Positions 19,426-27,234 of a stretch of DNA of 42,430 nt are shown in pieces; within the stretch, counting starts at the first letter, position 1, and each line of letters starts with the position of its first letter. Source of the DNA: Pseudomonadota bacterium (GTDB taxonomy: Bacteria; Pseudomonadota; Gammaproteobacteria; Burkholderiales; Sulfuricellaceae); the NCBI GenBank assembly GCA_021801705.1, contig JAJYXP010000014.1, positions 3,331 to 45,760 on the forward strand, in the 5' to 3' direction. The notes beneath the pieces were generated by a model. That model saw nothing but the letters and a program-made list of their open reading frames with translations, searched no databases and had not been told where the DNA came from. The translations under genes were made by a program, and so were the position numbers.

Positions 19426-19520
19426 TGGCGGGTATTACAGGGATTGAACCTGTGGCCCCTGCCTTGCAAAGTCGGAAGCGGTCGTTTCCGGTTGGGACAT
19501 GTTAGTCAAAACAGGCAACA
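19426..19520 (-). tRNA. tRNA-like remnant (3' half, Ala-UGC-like), probably pseudo
   Basis: Read on the minus strand: an anticodon-loop-like TTTGCAAGGCAG, a variable region, a perfect T-arm (ACAGG, TTCAATC, CCTGT at 19437-19453), then AATACCC, G and CCA ending at 19426. The 5' half does not complete a cloverleaf: no matching acceptor strand or D-arm is convincing and the 5' side of the anticodon stem does not pair. It is best read as the 3' part of a tRNA left by an integration or recombination event. The rest of the 275-bp gap (to 19627) shows nothing else. Confidence 0.35.
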
Positions 19521-19627
19521 GATTCAACCCATATTATCAGGATTCAGCGTCCTCCGCGGTGCAATTAAACTTGGTCGGCTCCCACTCCGGGTGATAGACT
19601 GAATCCAGAGAATTCCCCGCCCCCGCT

Positions 19628-20650
19628 ATGCACTGCCACCTTCTGATCCCAGGCCTTTTTCCTCCTCCTCAATGGCTCGATGCGGGCCTGCTGCGCGGCA
19701 TGCGCCTGACCGCGCTGGAAACCCTGCTCGCACGCGGCAAGGAATACCCGCCGCAGGATGAGGGCTTGGCGGCATGGCTGTGCCGCGCGTTCGGCGTCGA
19801 GAAACAGGACGATTGGCCGGTGGCGGCCTACACCCTGCTGGCGGACGGCGGCAGCCCCGGCAGCGATTTCTGGCTGCAGGCCGAGCCGGTGCACCTGCAA
19901 TTGCAGCGCGAGCGGATGGTGTTGGTGGATGCCGCCAATCTGGCCATTTCCGGCGAGGAAGCCGCCGGCCTGACCACCGCCCTCAACAGCCATTTCGCCC
20001 AGGACGGACTGAGCTTCTTTCCCTCTCGCCCCGAGCGCTGGCACCTGCGCCTCGCCCACCCCGCCCGGCTGGAAACCCGGCCGCTGGAAGACGTGATCGG
20101 CCGGAACATCCGGAACTTCCTTCCCGGCGGCCCGGACGGCGGGAACTGGCGCCGCATAATCAACGAAATCCAGATGCTGCTATATACCCATCCGGTCAAC
20201 CAAGCGCGCGAACAGCGCGGCGCGCCTATGGTCAACAGCGTCTGGCCCTGGGGGGGAGGCCTACTGGCCGGCAAGCCATCCGCACCCTACACCCGGATTT
20301 GGGCCGAAGACGCCCTGGCCTGCGGCCTTGCCGCTGCCGCCGAAATTCCTCGCGCCCGCGCCCCCGCAAGCGCGGCAGATTGGCTGCGGACGGCCGCGCC
20401 CGGGCAGCATCTGGTGATCCTCGACAAGCCGCACCAAGCCGTATTGCATGGCGACTTCCCGCGCTGGCGCGAAAATCTGCTGCACCTGGAAGCAGACTGG
20501 TTTACGCCGCTGCGGCAGGCGCTGGCGCGGGGTAAAATAACGCAATTGACGCTGCATGTTTTCAGTGACGCAAAGGCGCGAACCTTTTCCGTCGTCCGCG
20601 CCGACCTGTGGAAGATCTGGCGCCGCCGCAAACCGCTGAAAAATTACTAA
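19628..20650 (+). CDS. RpfE-like / phosphoglycerate-mutase-annotated protein
   Basis: A 340-residue soluble protein of a family found widely in beta- and gammaproteobacteria near recJ and annotated as RpfE-like regulatory protein or cofactor-independent phosphoglycerate mutase. Features seen are HCHLLIPGLFPP at the N-terminus, VHLQLQRERMVLVDAANLAI, a conserved PSRPERWHLRL, HPVNQAREQRGAPMVNSVW, and WPWGGG in the centre. I know of no demonstrated activity, and the phosphoglycerate mutase label rests on weak similarity. The start is ATG 19628 without a strong ribosome-binding site. recJ is not adjacent here; the 3' end abuts hairpin element E5. Confidence 0.6.
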   Translation: MHCHLLIPGLFPPPQWLDAGLLRGMRLTALETLLARGKEYPPQDEGLAAWLCRAFGVEKQDDWPVAAYTLLADGGSPGSDFWLQAEPVHLQLQRERMVLVDAANLAISGEEAAGLTTALNSHFAQDGLSFFPSRPERWHLRLAHPARLETRPLEDVIGRNIRNFLPGGPDGGNWRRIINEIQMLLYTHPVNQAREQRGAPMVNSVWPWGGGLLAGKPSAPYTRIWAEDALACGLAAAAEIPRARAPASAADWLRTAAPGQHLVILDKPHQAVLHGDFPRWRENLLHLEADWFTPLRQALARGKITQLTLHVFSDAKARTFSVVRADLWKIWRRRKPLKNY

Positions 20651-20812
20651 AAAACTGCCATTAGCCACGGATGCACACGGATTAACACAGATAAAACAAT
20701 GCGTTGTGGAAAATTTTACCATTCACCCGAAAGGTGCGCAGGACGAGAAAGGCAACTCATTGATAATCTGTGTAAATCCGTGTTAATCCGTGGCTGAACT
20801 GCTTTTTATAAG
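20643..20812. repeat. Hairpin element E5 (CACGGAT type)
   Basis: The left arm reads AAAACTGCCATTAGCCACGG then ATGCACACGGATTAACACAG. The right arm reads CTGTGTAAATCCGTGTTAAT then CCGTGGCTGAACTGCTTTTT. The core CATTCACCCGAAAGGTGCGC aligns with the core of E3/E4 while the arm unit changes from CACGAAT to CACGGAT. It fills most of the gap between the RpfE-like and FmdE-like genes; its left end overlaps the last codons of the upstream gene. Confidence 0.7.
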
Positions 20813-20836
20813 ATTATACTTGAGAAGGATTTCACC

Positions 20837-21445
20837 ATGAACTATCCGGGTTTCTTTGACGACGTCCCCAACATCATCCTGCAAGACCCGCTGGCCGAAT
20901 TCCTCGGCGCAACGGAACATGGCATGATCGAATACAGCTACCTCGACGCGGTCAAGCTGGCCGGGCACTCCTGCCCCACTGTTGCGGGCGCCTACCTGAT
21001 GACGCGCAAGGCGCTGGCCAGCCTGTATGGCGACGAACCGCCGGTGCGGGGTTCGATCAGGGTTGAATTCCGCGACGGCCAGGCCGACGGCGTGACCGGC
21101 GTAACCGCCAATGTCGTCGGCCTTCTTACCGGAGCCGCCCAATCCGGCGGCTTCAAGGGCATAGCCGGCAAGTTCGACCGTCGCGACCTGCTGCACTTCA
21201 ACGCGGAAATCACGGGTGAAATCCGTTACACCCGTCTCGATAACGGCATGAATGTGACGGTGAGTTATCACCCGGAATCAGTGCCGCCCCTGCCGGCGAT
21301 AAAGGAATTGATGCAAAAATTCGTGGCGGGCATAGCCAGCGCGGAAGAACGGATCGAATTCGGCCTGCTGTGGCAGGAGCGCGTCAAGCGCATCCTGATC
21401 GACAACGCCGACAATCCAGAATTGGTCATTGTCGCTGGAGGCTGA
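20837..21445 (+). CDS. FmdE-domain protein
   Basis: A 202-residue protein with the FmdE signature (KLAGHSCPTVAGAYLMTRKA, about residues 41-60). This domain is named after subunit E of molybdenum formylmethanofuran dehydrogenase but occurs in many bacteria that lack methanogenesis, usually as a redox- or metal-related protein of unknown role. No C-terminal zinc-ribbon is visible, so only the core domain is present. AAGGA lies at a good distance before the ATG. The stop overlaps the region where the next gene begins, pointing to a two-gene operon. Confidence 0.75.
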   Translation: MNYPGFFDDVPNIILQDPLAEFLGATEHGMIEYSYLDAVKLAGHSCPTVAGAYLMTRKALASLYGDEPPVRGSIRVEFRDGQADGVTGVTANVVGLLTGAAQSGGFKGIAGKFDRRDLLHFNAEITGEIRYTRLDNGMNVTVSYHPESVPPLPAIKELMQKFVAGIASAEERIEFGLLWQERVKRILIDNADNPELVIVAGG

Positions 21446-21449
21446 GCGC

Positions 21450-21995
21450 GTGGCCGTGGAAAACGAAATTGCCCTGCTCCTCACGCCGGAAACTGTCGAG
21501 GCACTATGCCGGGAAACCATCAAACAGGCGCGCAACGCCAGCCATGCCCTGGCAGCCCTGGTTTCCCTGCAATCCCTTATTTCCGCCACTGCCCGCCCAT
21601 CCGACCGCCATACCAGTTCTTATGAGGCGGTCAAGGCGGTGGTGGATACGCATGCAGTCGAAATGCGCGCGCGTATCCTTGCCGAAAATGCCGAGGCACT
21701 GGCGCAGGCGATACGCCTGAGAAACCTTGCTGAGGTCGCCCGGAGTCATGCAGCGCTATCCCGCAACGGCTTCTGGCAGGCGGCTCAGCAGGCCATCCGG
21801 CGATTCGGGCCGGACGACCTCGATATCGCCGCCGCCTGGGCTAACGGCTGGTGCCGGGACGCCAAGGCCAGCGCCCAAGCTGCCAGCGGCTTCCCGGAAG
21901 CACTGGACTTCAGGAAAGCCGGAGTCTCGGCGACCGAATATGCCGCCATGTCGGAGGTCAGCCTCTATCTGTCGGAAGCCGCCCAGGGAAAATAA
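21450..21995 (+). CDS. Conserved-looking hypothetical protein coupled to FmdE-like gene
   Basis: A 181-residue, mostly helical protein rich in Ala (EALCRETIKQARNASHALAA, AEMRARILAENAEALAQAIR-like stretch, then RFGPDDLDIAAAWANGWC). I do not recognise the family. I chose GTG 21450 because GGAGG lies 8 nt upstream, inside the end of the FmdE-like gene; TTG 21429 is in frame but has no such site. Overlap with the FmdE-like gene suggests a shared task. There is no signal peptide or membrane segment. Confidence 0.55.
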   Translation: MAVENEIALLLTPETVEALCRETIKQARNASHALAALVSLQSLISATARPSDRHTSSYEAVKAVVDTHAVEMRARILAENAEALAQAIRLRNLAEVARSHAALSRNGFWQAAQQAIRRFGPDDLDIAAAWANGWCRDAKASAQAASGFPEALDFRKAGVSATEYAAMSEVSLYLSEAAQGK

Positions 21996-22010
21996 AGGGT
22001 ACCCGATTTG

Positions 22011-22059
22011 ACAGTTTGCTTATCCACATTAGCTGTGGATAACTCTGTTGGTAAACTGT
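22011..22059. other. Inverted pair of perfect DnaA boxes in a larger hairpin
   Basis: TTATCCACA at 22020-22028 and its reverse TGTGGATAA at 22034-22042 are both exact matches to the DnaA-box consensus, only 5 nt apart. They are enclosed by a second inverted repeat, ACAGTTT (22011-22017) and AAACTGT (22053-22059). They lie in the 396-bp noncoding gap 21996-22391, which is clearly more AT-rich than its surroundings. The rest of that gap holds a small GTTGA/TCAAC stem near 22135 and a possible promoter, and nothing else I can name. Confidence 0.55.
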
Positions 22060-22330
22060 AAAAACATGTTACAAGTCCATTACACACAAGGAAGAATGTC
22101 ATTTTGACCAAATTCTAGCCATCCGTCTTTCGTGTTGAATATCAACAATATACAAATACACCCTGATTTATCATGGCGTTACGGCAAGCATTCTTCGCTA
22201 CAGCCGGAATTGTGGATGAATCAGACATTCCACGTCCCTGTCAAGCGTTGGTTTCCAGGGTAATTCCAAGTTTTAAAGGCCAGTATTCGTAAAACCTGAG
22301 GCTACACGTCACAATACAGGCAAAACGACT

Positions 22331-22361
22331 TTCATCACGACGAACGGATGCCAACTATAAT
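22331..22361 (+). promoter_or_regulatory. Possible promoter of pncA-pncB
   Basis: An exact TATAAT lies at 22356-22361, 30 nt before the GTG of pncA. A weak -35-like TTCATC is at 22331-22336, with a long 19-nt spacer. Only the -10 box is convincing. Confidence 0.3.
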
Positions 22362-22391
22362 CAAAAAAACAGATTACCCCGCGAGCCCACT

Positions 22392-23009
22392 GTGAAATCC
22401 GGAACGGAACCCCTTGCCAGCACCGCTAGCCTGCGCCCGCATGGGGGCGACGCCCTGCTGCTGGTGGATGTGCAGAACGATTTCCTGCCCGGCGGCAGCC
22501 TGGCCGTGCCGGCCGGCGACGAAACCATACCTGCGCTCAACCGTTACATCGAACTTTTCCGGCGCAACGCCCTGCCCATCTACGCCAGCCGCGACTGGCA
22601 TCCCGCCGACCATTGCTCGTTCCGGCCGCAAGGCGGCATCTGGCCGCCTCATTGCATTGCCGGGAGTGCCGGAGCGGCTTTCTCTCCTGAACTTTCACTG
22701 CCAAGCGCTGCCGTGGTGATCTCCAAGGCTGTACACCGGGACGCCGATGCCTATTCGGGCTTCGAAGGAACTGATCTCGATCAGCGCCTGCGCAGGGAGG
22801 GCGTCACCCGTTTGTTCATCGGCGGGCTGGCCACCGACTACTGCGTCCTCAACACCGTCAAGGACGCGCTAGCCAAAGGATTCGATGTGCTACTGCTGCT
22901 CGACGGCATCCGCGCCGTCAACCTCAAGCCCGATGACGGGCAGCGTGCCATCGAGGAAATGACTTCACTGGGCGCCCGTCCGGTCAACTGGGAGGAAATT
23001 GCCGCGTGA
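22392..23009 (+). CDS. pncA: Nicotinamidase
   Basis: A 205-residue isochorismatase-fold amidase converting nicotinamide to nicotinate. The catalytic Asp lies in LLLVDVQNDFLPGG, the Lys in VVISKAVHRDADAYSGFEGT, and the nucleophile Cys in GGLATDYCVLNTVKDAL. The metal-binding SRDWHPADHCSF is present. GTG 22392 is the only plausible start in frame. Its stop overlaps the GTG start of pncB (GTGA), so both steps of nicotinamide salvage are translationally coupled. Confidence 0.93.
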   Translation: MKSGTEPLASTASLRPHGGDALLLVDVQNDFLPGGSLAVPAGDETIPALNRYIELFRRNALPIYASRDWHPADHCSFRPQGGIWPPHCIAGSAGAAFSPELSLPSAAVVISKAVHRDADAYSGFEGTDLDQRLRREGVTRLFIGGLATDYCVLNTVKDALAKGFDVLLLLDGIRAVNLKPDDGQRAIEEMTSLGARPVNWEEIAA

Positions 23010-24346
23010 ACCTTCAATCCAGCCCGCTGCTGACGGACCTTTACCAGCTCACCATGCTGCAGGCCTACTTCGACGAGGGCATGGAGGATACCGCCGTATT
23101 CGAGTTTTTCGTGCGCGACCTGCCTCCGCAACGGAATTTCCTGCTGACGGCGGGCCTCGAGCAGGTGTTGCAGTTCCTGGAAAACCTGCGTTTTACCCCC
23201 GATGAGTTGGACTGGCTCGCCGCTTGCGGCCGTTTCACCCGGGATTTCGTCCGCTTTCTTGAAACGTTCCGCTTCACCGGCGATGTCCACGCCATGCCGG
23301 AAGGCACCCCTTTCTTCCCCCACCAGCCCATCCTGCGCATCACCGCACCGATTGCCCAGGCGCAGTTGGTGGAAAGCCGCGTCATCAACCTGCTCCATTT
23401 CCAGACCCTCATCGCGTCGAAGGCCGTGCGCAGCGTGCTGGAAGCACCCGGAAAACTGCTGGTGGATTTTGGCCTGCGCCGTGCCCATGGCGCCGAGGCC
23501 GGGCTGCTGGCGGCGCGCGCCGCCTACCTGGCGGGCTACTCCGGCAGTGCCACGGTGCTGGCCGGAGCGCAGTTTGACGTGCCGCTCTACGGCACCATGG
23601 CGCATTCCTACATCCAGGCGCATGCCGACGAAACGGCAGCCTTCGAGCGCTTCGCCCATTCCCACCCGACCAATACAGTTTTTCTGATCGACACCTACGA
23701 CACCGAAGCGGCCGCCGAAAAAGTGGTGAAACTGGCGCCCCGCCTCGAACAGCAAGGCATCCACATCAAGGCGGTGCGGCTGGACAGCGGCAATCTTTCC
23801 GAGCATGCGCACAAGGTCCGCCATATCCTCGACCAAGGCGGTTGCCGGAAAATCGGGATTTTCTGCAGCGGCAATCTCGACGAATACGCCATCCGCCAGC
23901 TCCTCGCGGACGGCGCACCGATCGACGGCTTCGGCGTCGGCACCCTGCTCGACACATCGGCCGACGCGCCCTATCTCGACTGCGCCTACAAGCTGGTGGA
24001 ATACGCCGGCCAGCCCAGCCGCAAACGCTCGGAAGGCAAAGCCACCTGGCCTGGGCGCAAGCAGATTTACCGCCTCCATGCCGCCGACGGCACCCTGGAG
24101 CGGGATATCCTGACGCTGGAACACGACGCGCATCCCGGTGCGCCGCTGATCGAACCCTTCATGCAGGCGGGGAAACGCCTGTCAGCGGCGGAATCCCTGC
24201 AAAAAACGCGGCAGCGCACAGCAGATGAAGTGGCGCGACTGCCCAGGCATTTGCTGCAACTGGAAACCTCACCCCGGCCTTATACGGTCGAAATTTCTCC
24301 GGCATTGCGGAATTTGGCCGAAGCGGTCGACCGCACAGCTCATTGA
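23006..24346 (+). CDS. pncB: Nicotinate phosphoribosyltransferase
   Basis: A 446-residue enzyme of the Preiss-Handler pathway that makes nicotinate mononucleotide from nicotinate and PRPP. Visible features are the N-terminal LLTDLYQLTMLQAYFDEGME, the substrate loop DFGLRRAHGAEAGLLAARAA, the phosphorylated His in YGTMAHSYIQAHADE, the TVFLIDTYDT segment and VRLDSGNLSEHAHKVRHILD. Length and motif order fit the family. It is the second gene of the pncA-pncB operon. Confidence 0.94.
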   Translation: MNLQSSPLLTDLYQLTMLQAYFDEGMEDTAVFEFFVRDLPPQRNFLLTAGLEQVLQFLENLRFTPDELDWLAACGRFTRDFVRFLETFRFTGDVHAMPEGTPFFPHQPILRITAPIAQAQLVESRVINLLHFQTLIASKAVRSVLEAPGKLLVDFGLRRAHGAEAGLLAARAAYLAGYSGSATVLAGAQFDVPLYGTMAHSYIQAHADETAAFERFAHSHPTNTVFLIDTYDTEAAAEKVVKLAPRLEQQGIHIKAVRLDSGNLSEHAHKVRHILDQGGCRKIGIFCSGNLDEYAIRQLLADGAPIDGFGVGTLLDTSADAPYLDCAYKLVEYAGQPSRKRSEGKATWPGRKQIYRLHAADGTLERDILTLEHDAHPGAPLIEPFMQAGKRLSAAESLQKTRQRTADEVARLPRHLLQLETSPRPYTVEISPALRNLAEAVDRTAH

Positions 24347-24559
24347 TCCTGGAATAAGCGATTCAGCAGGCTACGCAAAAAACGGGCGAAATTGACAAAC
24401 CCGGAGGCTTCAGAGTAAAACCCCAAAACCCCGCGTCGCTTCGCTCCGGGTGCGTCCACTTTGCCTTGGAATGACGGTCCGCTTTGGCGTGGATTCAGTG
24501 TCCAGATTCGGCGGAATACGCAAATAGATACACCCCAAATCAGCAAGGGAGGATATGCC

Positions 24560-24703
24560 ATGTTTCACAAGACACGCTCCACACGCCCGCTACTCGAGAA
24601 AGGCGAGAGCCGGAAAAATGGGAAAACAGTGACAACACCTTTTCACAGTTGGAAGTCAAAGCTGCTGTATTTGGCTCTCCAAAATCGCTCGGTAACTGTT
24701 TGA
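24560..24703 (+). CDS. Possible small basic ORF
   Basis: A 47-residue ORF beginning MFHKTRSTRPLLEKGESRK, preceded by AAGGGAGG at a usable distance. No family is recognised. It is the only candidate gene in the 436-bp gap 24347-24782; the rest of that gap shows no recognisable element. It may be translated, or it may be chance. Confidence 0.25.
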   Translation: MFHKTRSTRPLLEKGESRKNGKTVTTPFHSWKSKLLYLALQNRSVTV

Positions 24704-24782
24704 TTTCATTGGTGCGCGACGCGGTATTTTGGCGTCTCGCACGAGTTATAAAAATAGCCATAACGTATTGATTGGAAAAGCA

Positions 24783-25265
24783 ATGATTAAGGTTCTTTTC
24801 GTCTGCATGGGCAACATCTGCCGGTCGCCGACGGCCGAAGGCGTGTTCCGGCGCCAAGTCGTGGCAGCCGGGTTATCCGACATGATCGTCATCGACTCGG
24901 CGGGCACGCACGATTACCACATCGGAAAACCGCCGGACAGCAGGGCCCAGCAGGCCGCGTTGAAGCGTGGCTATGACTTGAGCGGGTTGCGGGGACGGCA
25001 GGTGGCGCCCATGGATTTTCAGGAATTCGATTATATATTGGCAATGGATGCCGACAATCTGTCGTATTTACGGAAAAACTGCCCGCAACAGCAGCAGCAC
25101 AAGCTCAATTTGTTGATGGAATTCAGCGGGAATTTCAGCCAGCTCAAAGTGCCTGACCCCTATTATGGAGGAGCCCAGGGCTTTGAAAACGTTCTGGACA
25201 TGGTGGAAGATGCCGCAACGGGGCTGCTGCAGAAAATTCTGTCGCGAAAATCTGTAGACGGGTGA
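24783..25265 (+). CDS. Low-molecular-weight protein tyrosine phosphatase
   Basis: A 160-residue phosphatase with the P-loop VCMGNICRSPTAEG at the N-terminus (nucleophile Cys8, Arg14) and the general-acid Asp in VPDPYYGG near the end. The family includes Wzb/Etp phosphatases that dephosphorylate tyrosine kinases of capsule and exopolysaccharide export, and also ArsC-like housekeeping enzymes. No kinase gene is adjacent, so the target is unknown. I chose ATG 24783, which places the P-loop in its normal position; an upstream extension would not fit. Confidence 0.9.
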   Translation: MIKVLFVCMGNICRSPTAEGVFRRQVVAAGLSDMIVIDSAGTHDYHIGKPPDSRAQQAALKRGYDLSGLRGRQVAPMDFQEFDYILAMDADNLSYLRKNCPQQQQHKLNLLMEFSGNFSQLKVPDPYYGGAQGFENVLDMVEDAATGLLQKILSRKSVDG

Positions 25266-25333
25266 TGGGCGGGGTCTATCACCCAGTGCAACGCTTAGCC
25301 CATAATGCTTATAGTGCGTGTTCTACTGAAACT

Positions 25334-25415
25334 CGCCACTCGAAATCATCGCAAACCCGCCACCCATAATCATCCAAAGTCGGCCACCTGTTCCAATCCA
25401 AACCTGCCACCTGTA
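25334..25415. mobile_element. IS21-like terminal repeat remnant
   Basis: Four direct copies of a roughly 24-nt unit with GCCAC at 25335, 25359, 25383 and 25406, separated by AA-rich spacers such as CATCCAAA and TTCCAATCCAAA. Multiple spaced repeats of this kind are characteristic of IS21-family ends. No istA or istB gene follows: downstream is only a short frame (FRFPGDSDAGKRAAKARIFG near 25430-25500) of unknown origin. It is read as a solo end left after loss of the element. The 320-bp gap 25266-25585 holds nothing else. Confidence 0.4.
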
Positions 25416-25585
25416 ATGTTACGTTTCCGTTTTCCGGGCGACAGCGACGCCGGCAAGCGCGCCGCCAAGGCGAGGATATTCGGCGAGCTGAGGCAGGAGT
25501 TCGCCCGGATTTGGTATTGGAGCCATCTTGGCCTATAAATCAAATATGATGAGAGCTAAAATCAACCCAACCAGGAGGTGGTAAA

Positions 25586-25777
25586 ATGACTGAGTTAATC
25601 GGAGGCGGGTCGCCCATAGAGGTGTATGAAAAGAAAGCCGGTTTGGTCTGCGTCAACCAAAAATCGGCATCGGGCGAGGAACAGACCATACTCATCGAAC
25701 TGGAGCAAATGGAAAAACTCACCAACTGGTTATTGCAGTACGCACAGACAGTCAGGGAGACCCAGGTAGAGGAATAG
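25586..25777 (+). CDS. Small hypothetical protein with strong ribosome-binding site
   Basis: A 63-residue acidic protein (SPIEVYEKKAGLVCVNQKSA, then QTILIELEQMEKLTNWLLQY). The ribosome-binding site AGGAGGT is near-perfect, 7 nt before ATG, which strongly suggests real translation. I do not recognise a family. It contains one Cys and a short amphipathic helix at the C-terminal half. A GC-rich hairpin follows 16 nt after the stop. Confidence 0.6.
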   Translation: MTELIGGGSPIEVYEKKAGLVCVNQKSASGEEQTILIELEQMEKLTNWLLQYAQTVRETQVEE

Positions 25778-25793
25778 GTCTGAGCCTGGCAGG

Positions 25794-25814
25794 GTGGGCA
25801 GCCAGGCTGCCCAC
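25794..25814. terminator. Hairpin between convergent genes
   Basis: A 9-bp perfect stem (GTGGGCAGC, CAG loop, GCTGCCCAC) sits between the small ORF and the convergent CapK-like gene. There is no T-run on either side, so it would be an inefficient intrinsic terminator, or a simple barrier to read-through. Confidence 0.35.
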
Positions 25815-25921
25815 GCGGAACCCGAAAAAAATGATCGATGGCACATTCGTAATAATAGGGGACACGATTTCTTTCTGCCACAGCCTCCCCATGAAGAAAC
25901 TGTTACTTAAGATCCAGGCCG

Positions 25922-27223
25922 TCAGGCTGTATTTCTGATAACAAACCGGTGCTTGCCGGAAACAGTGCGTTTTATCTCGTCAACATAATTGACTTCCAAA
26001 ACCATGTTTTCATCGACCTCTGTGCGGATTTTTCCGTCGAGTGCGCTGAGTATCCCTGAACTCAATCTGGACGACGAGACAAGGTTCAAAGTGATTTTGT
26101 CCGTTTCGTCCTGGATGAACTGATACTGCTTGATGCCGGTCAGTCCATCCAGCAGGTGGATGAAATACGAGGGGTAAACGCTCTTGCCGCTGCCGGTCCT
26201 GATGATGTCGTTGCTTCGGCAAAGCCCCATTTCCATCATCGGGAATGGTGAACCGCAAGCGCAGCCACCCTCCTTCAGCCTGCCCGAGTCGCCGATGTCA
26301 TATCTGATGAAAGGCATGACCCGATTGGTTAACGAGGTGATGACGAGCCGGTCTTCATTGTTGAAGCTCAACGATTCAAGATAAACCATGTCGGTGAAGA
26401 CGTGCTGGTTGCCGTGCCTGCATTCGCAGGCGATATTCGGTATCTCCCTGCTGCCGTATTGATTGAATACCTTGCAGCCAAAGGCCCGCTCCATTAGCTC
26501 CCTTTGCCAGCCATAGAGCACTTCGGCTGTTGAGAATACGCCCAGTACGGTTTCGGGCATGCGGATTCTGTTCTCGATGATATATCTGGCAAGTTCGGCC
26601 AGGATAGTGGCATAGCCTTGCAGCAGGACGGGCTTGTACGACCGGATGTACCCGGCCCAGTCATGCAGTTGCGTATCGGTGTATTCATACGCGCCTATGG
26701 TCTTTTCGGCGGCAATGTAATCGTTAACTTTTTTGCTGAAACTGCTGCCGCCCTTGAGGTCCTGCCTGGCGCCCCAGAAATTCAGTATCTTTTGGCCCGG
26801 CTTCCATCCGGACCACATGTAGCTTCTGCACATGCCCGCACGCATCAGTTCGCTTTTGTGATTGTCGTAATAAAAAGATACGGGTTTGCCCGTCGATCCG
26901 CCCGTATTCCCGGTTCTCAATGTGCGCCGGTCCAGATCCCGCGCGAGCATCTCATCCCTGTGCTGTATCACTTCGTCTTTGTGCAGGATGGGCAGCCTGC
27001 TTACAGCATGCTCATTCGCCCCATTTCCAAGTGCCGGCGCATACTTCTCATGGTAATAAGGCGTATTGTTGAACGCATGGTCGATGATTGCGGACAAATC
27101 CTTCTGCTGCTTGCCGAGAAGCTGCTCTCTGGTCAGGGTCTGGTTGTGCAGCAGCTCGTCCAGCAGGCCGAATCTTTCCCTGTGCCTGTTTCTATGCAGC
27201 GAATGTTTCAGAAGGTAGATCAT
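25922..27223 (-). CDS. CapK/PaaK-like adenylate-forming enzyme
   Basis: A 433-residue member of the phenylacetate-CoA ligase/CapK family of AMP-forming ligases. Features are a TGNTGGSTGKPVSFYYDNHK nucleotide loop, VFSTAEVLYGWQRELMERAF, NQYGSREIPNIACECRHG, and RYDIGDSGRL. CapK-type proteins occur in capsule and exopolysaccharide loci, where they activate a carboxylic acid to decorate a glycan. It is third in a minus-strand operon, starting 11 nt after the stop of the glycosyltransferase gene. Composition is visibly less GC-rich than the flanking chromosome. The acid substrate is unknown. Confidence 0.75.
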   Translation of the reverse strand: MIYLLKHSLHRNRHRERFGLLDELLHNQTLTREQLLGKQQKDLSAIIDHAFNNTPYYHEKYAPALGNGANEHAVSRLPILHKDEVIQHRDEMLARDLDRRTLRTGNTGGSTGKPVSFYYDNHKSELMRAGMCRSYMWSGWKPGQKILNFWGARQDLKGGSSFSKKVNDYIAAEKTIGAYEYTDTQLHDWAGYIRSYKPVLLQGYATILAELARYIIENRIRMPETVLGVFSTAEVLYGWQRELMERAFGCKVFNQYGSREIPNIACECRHGNQHVFTDMVYLESLSFNNEDRLVITSLTNRVMPFIRYDIGDSGRLKEGGCACGSPFPMMEMGLCRSNDIIRTGSGKSVYPSYFIHLLDGLTGIKQYQFIQDETDKITLNLVSSSRLSSGILSALDGKIRTEVDENMVLEVNYVDEIKRTVSGKHRFVIRNTA

Positions 27224-27234
27224 CGGGGCTATCG

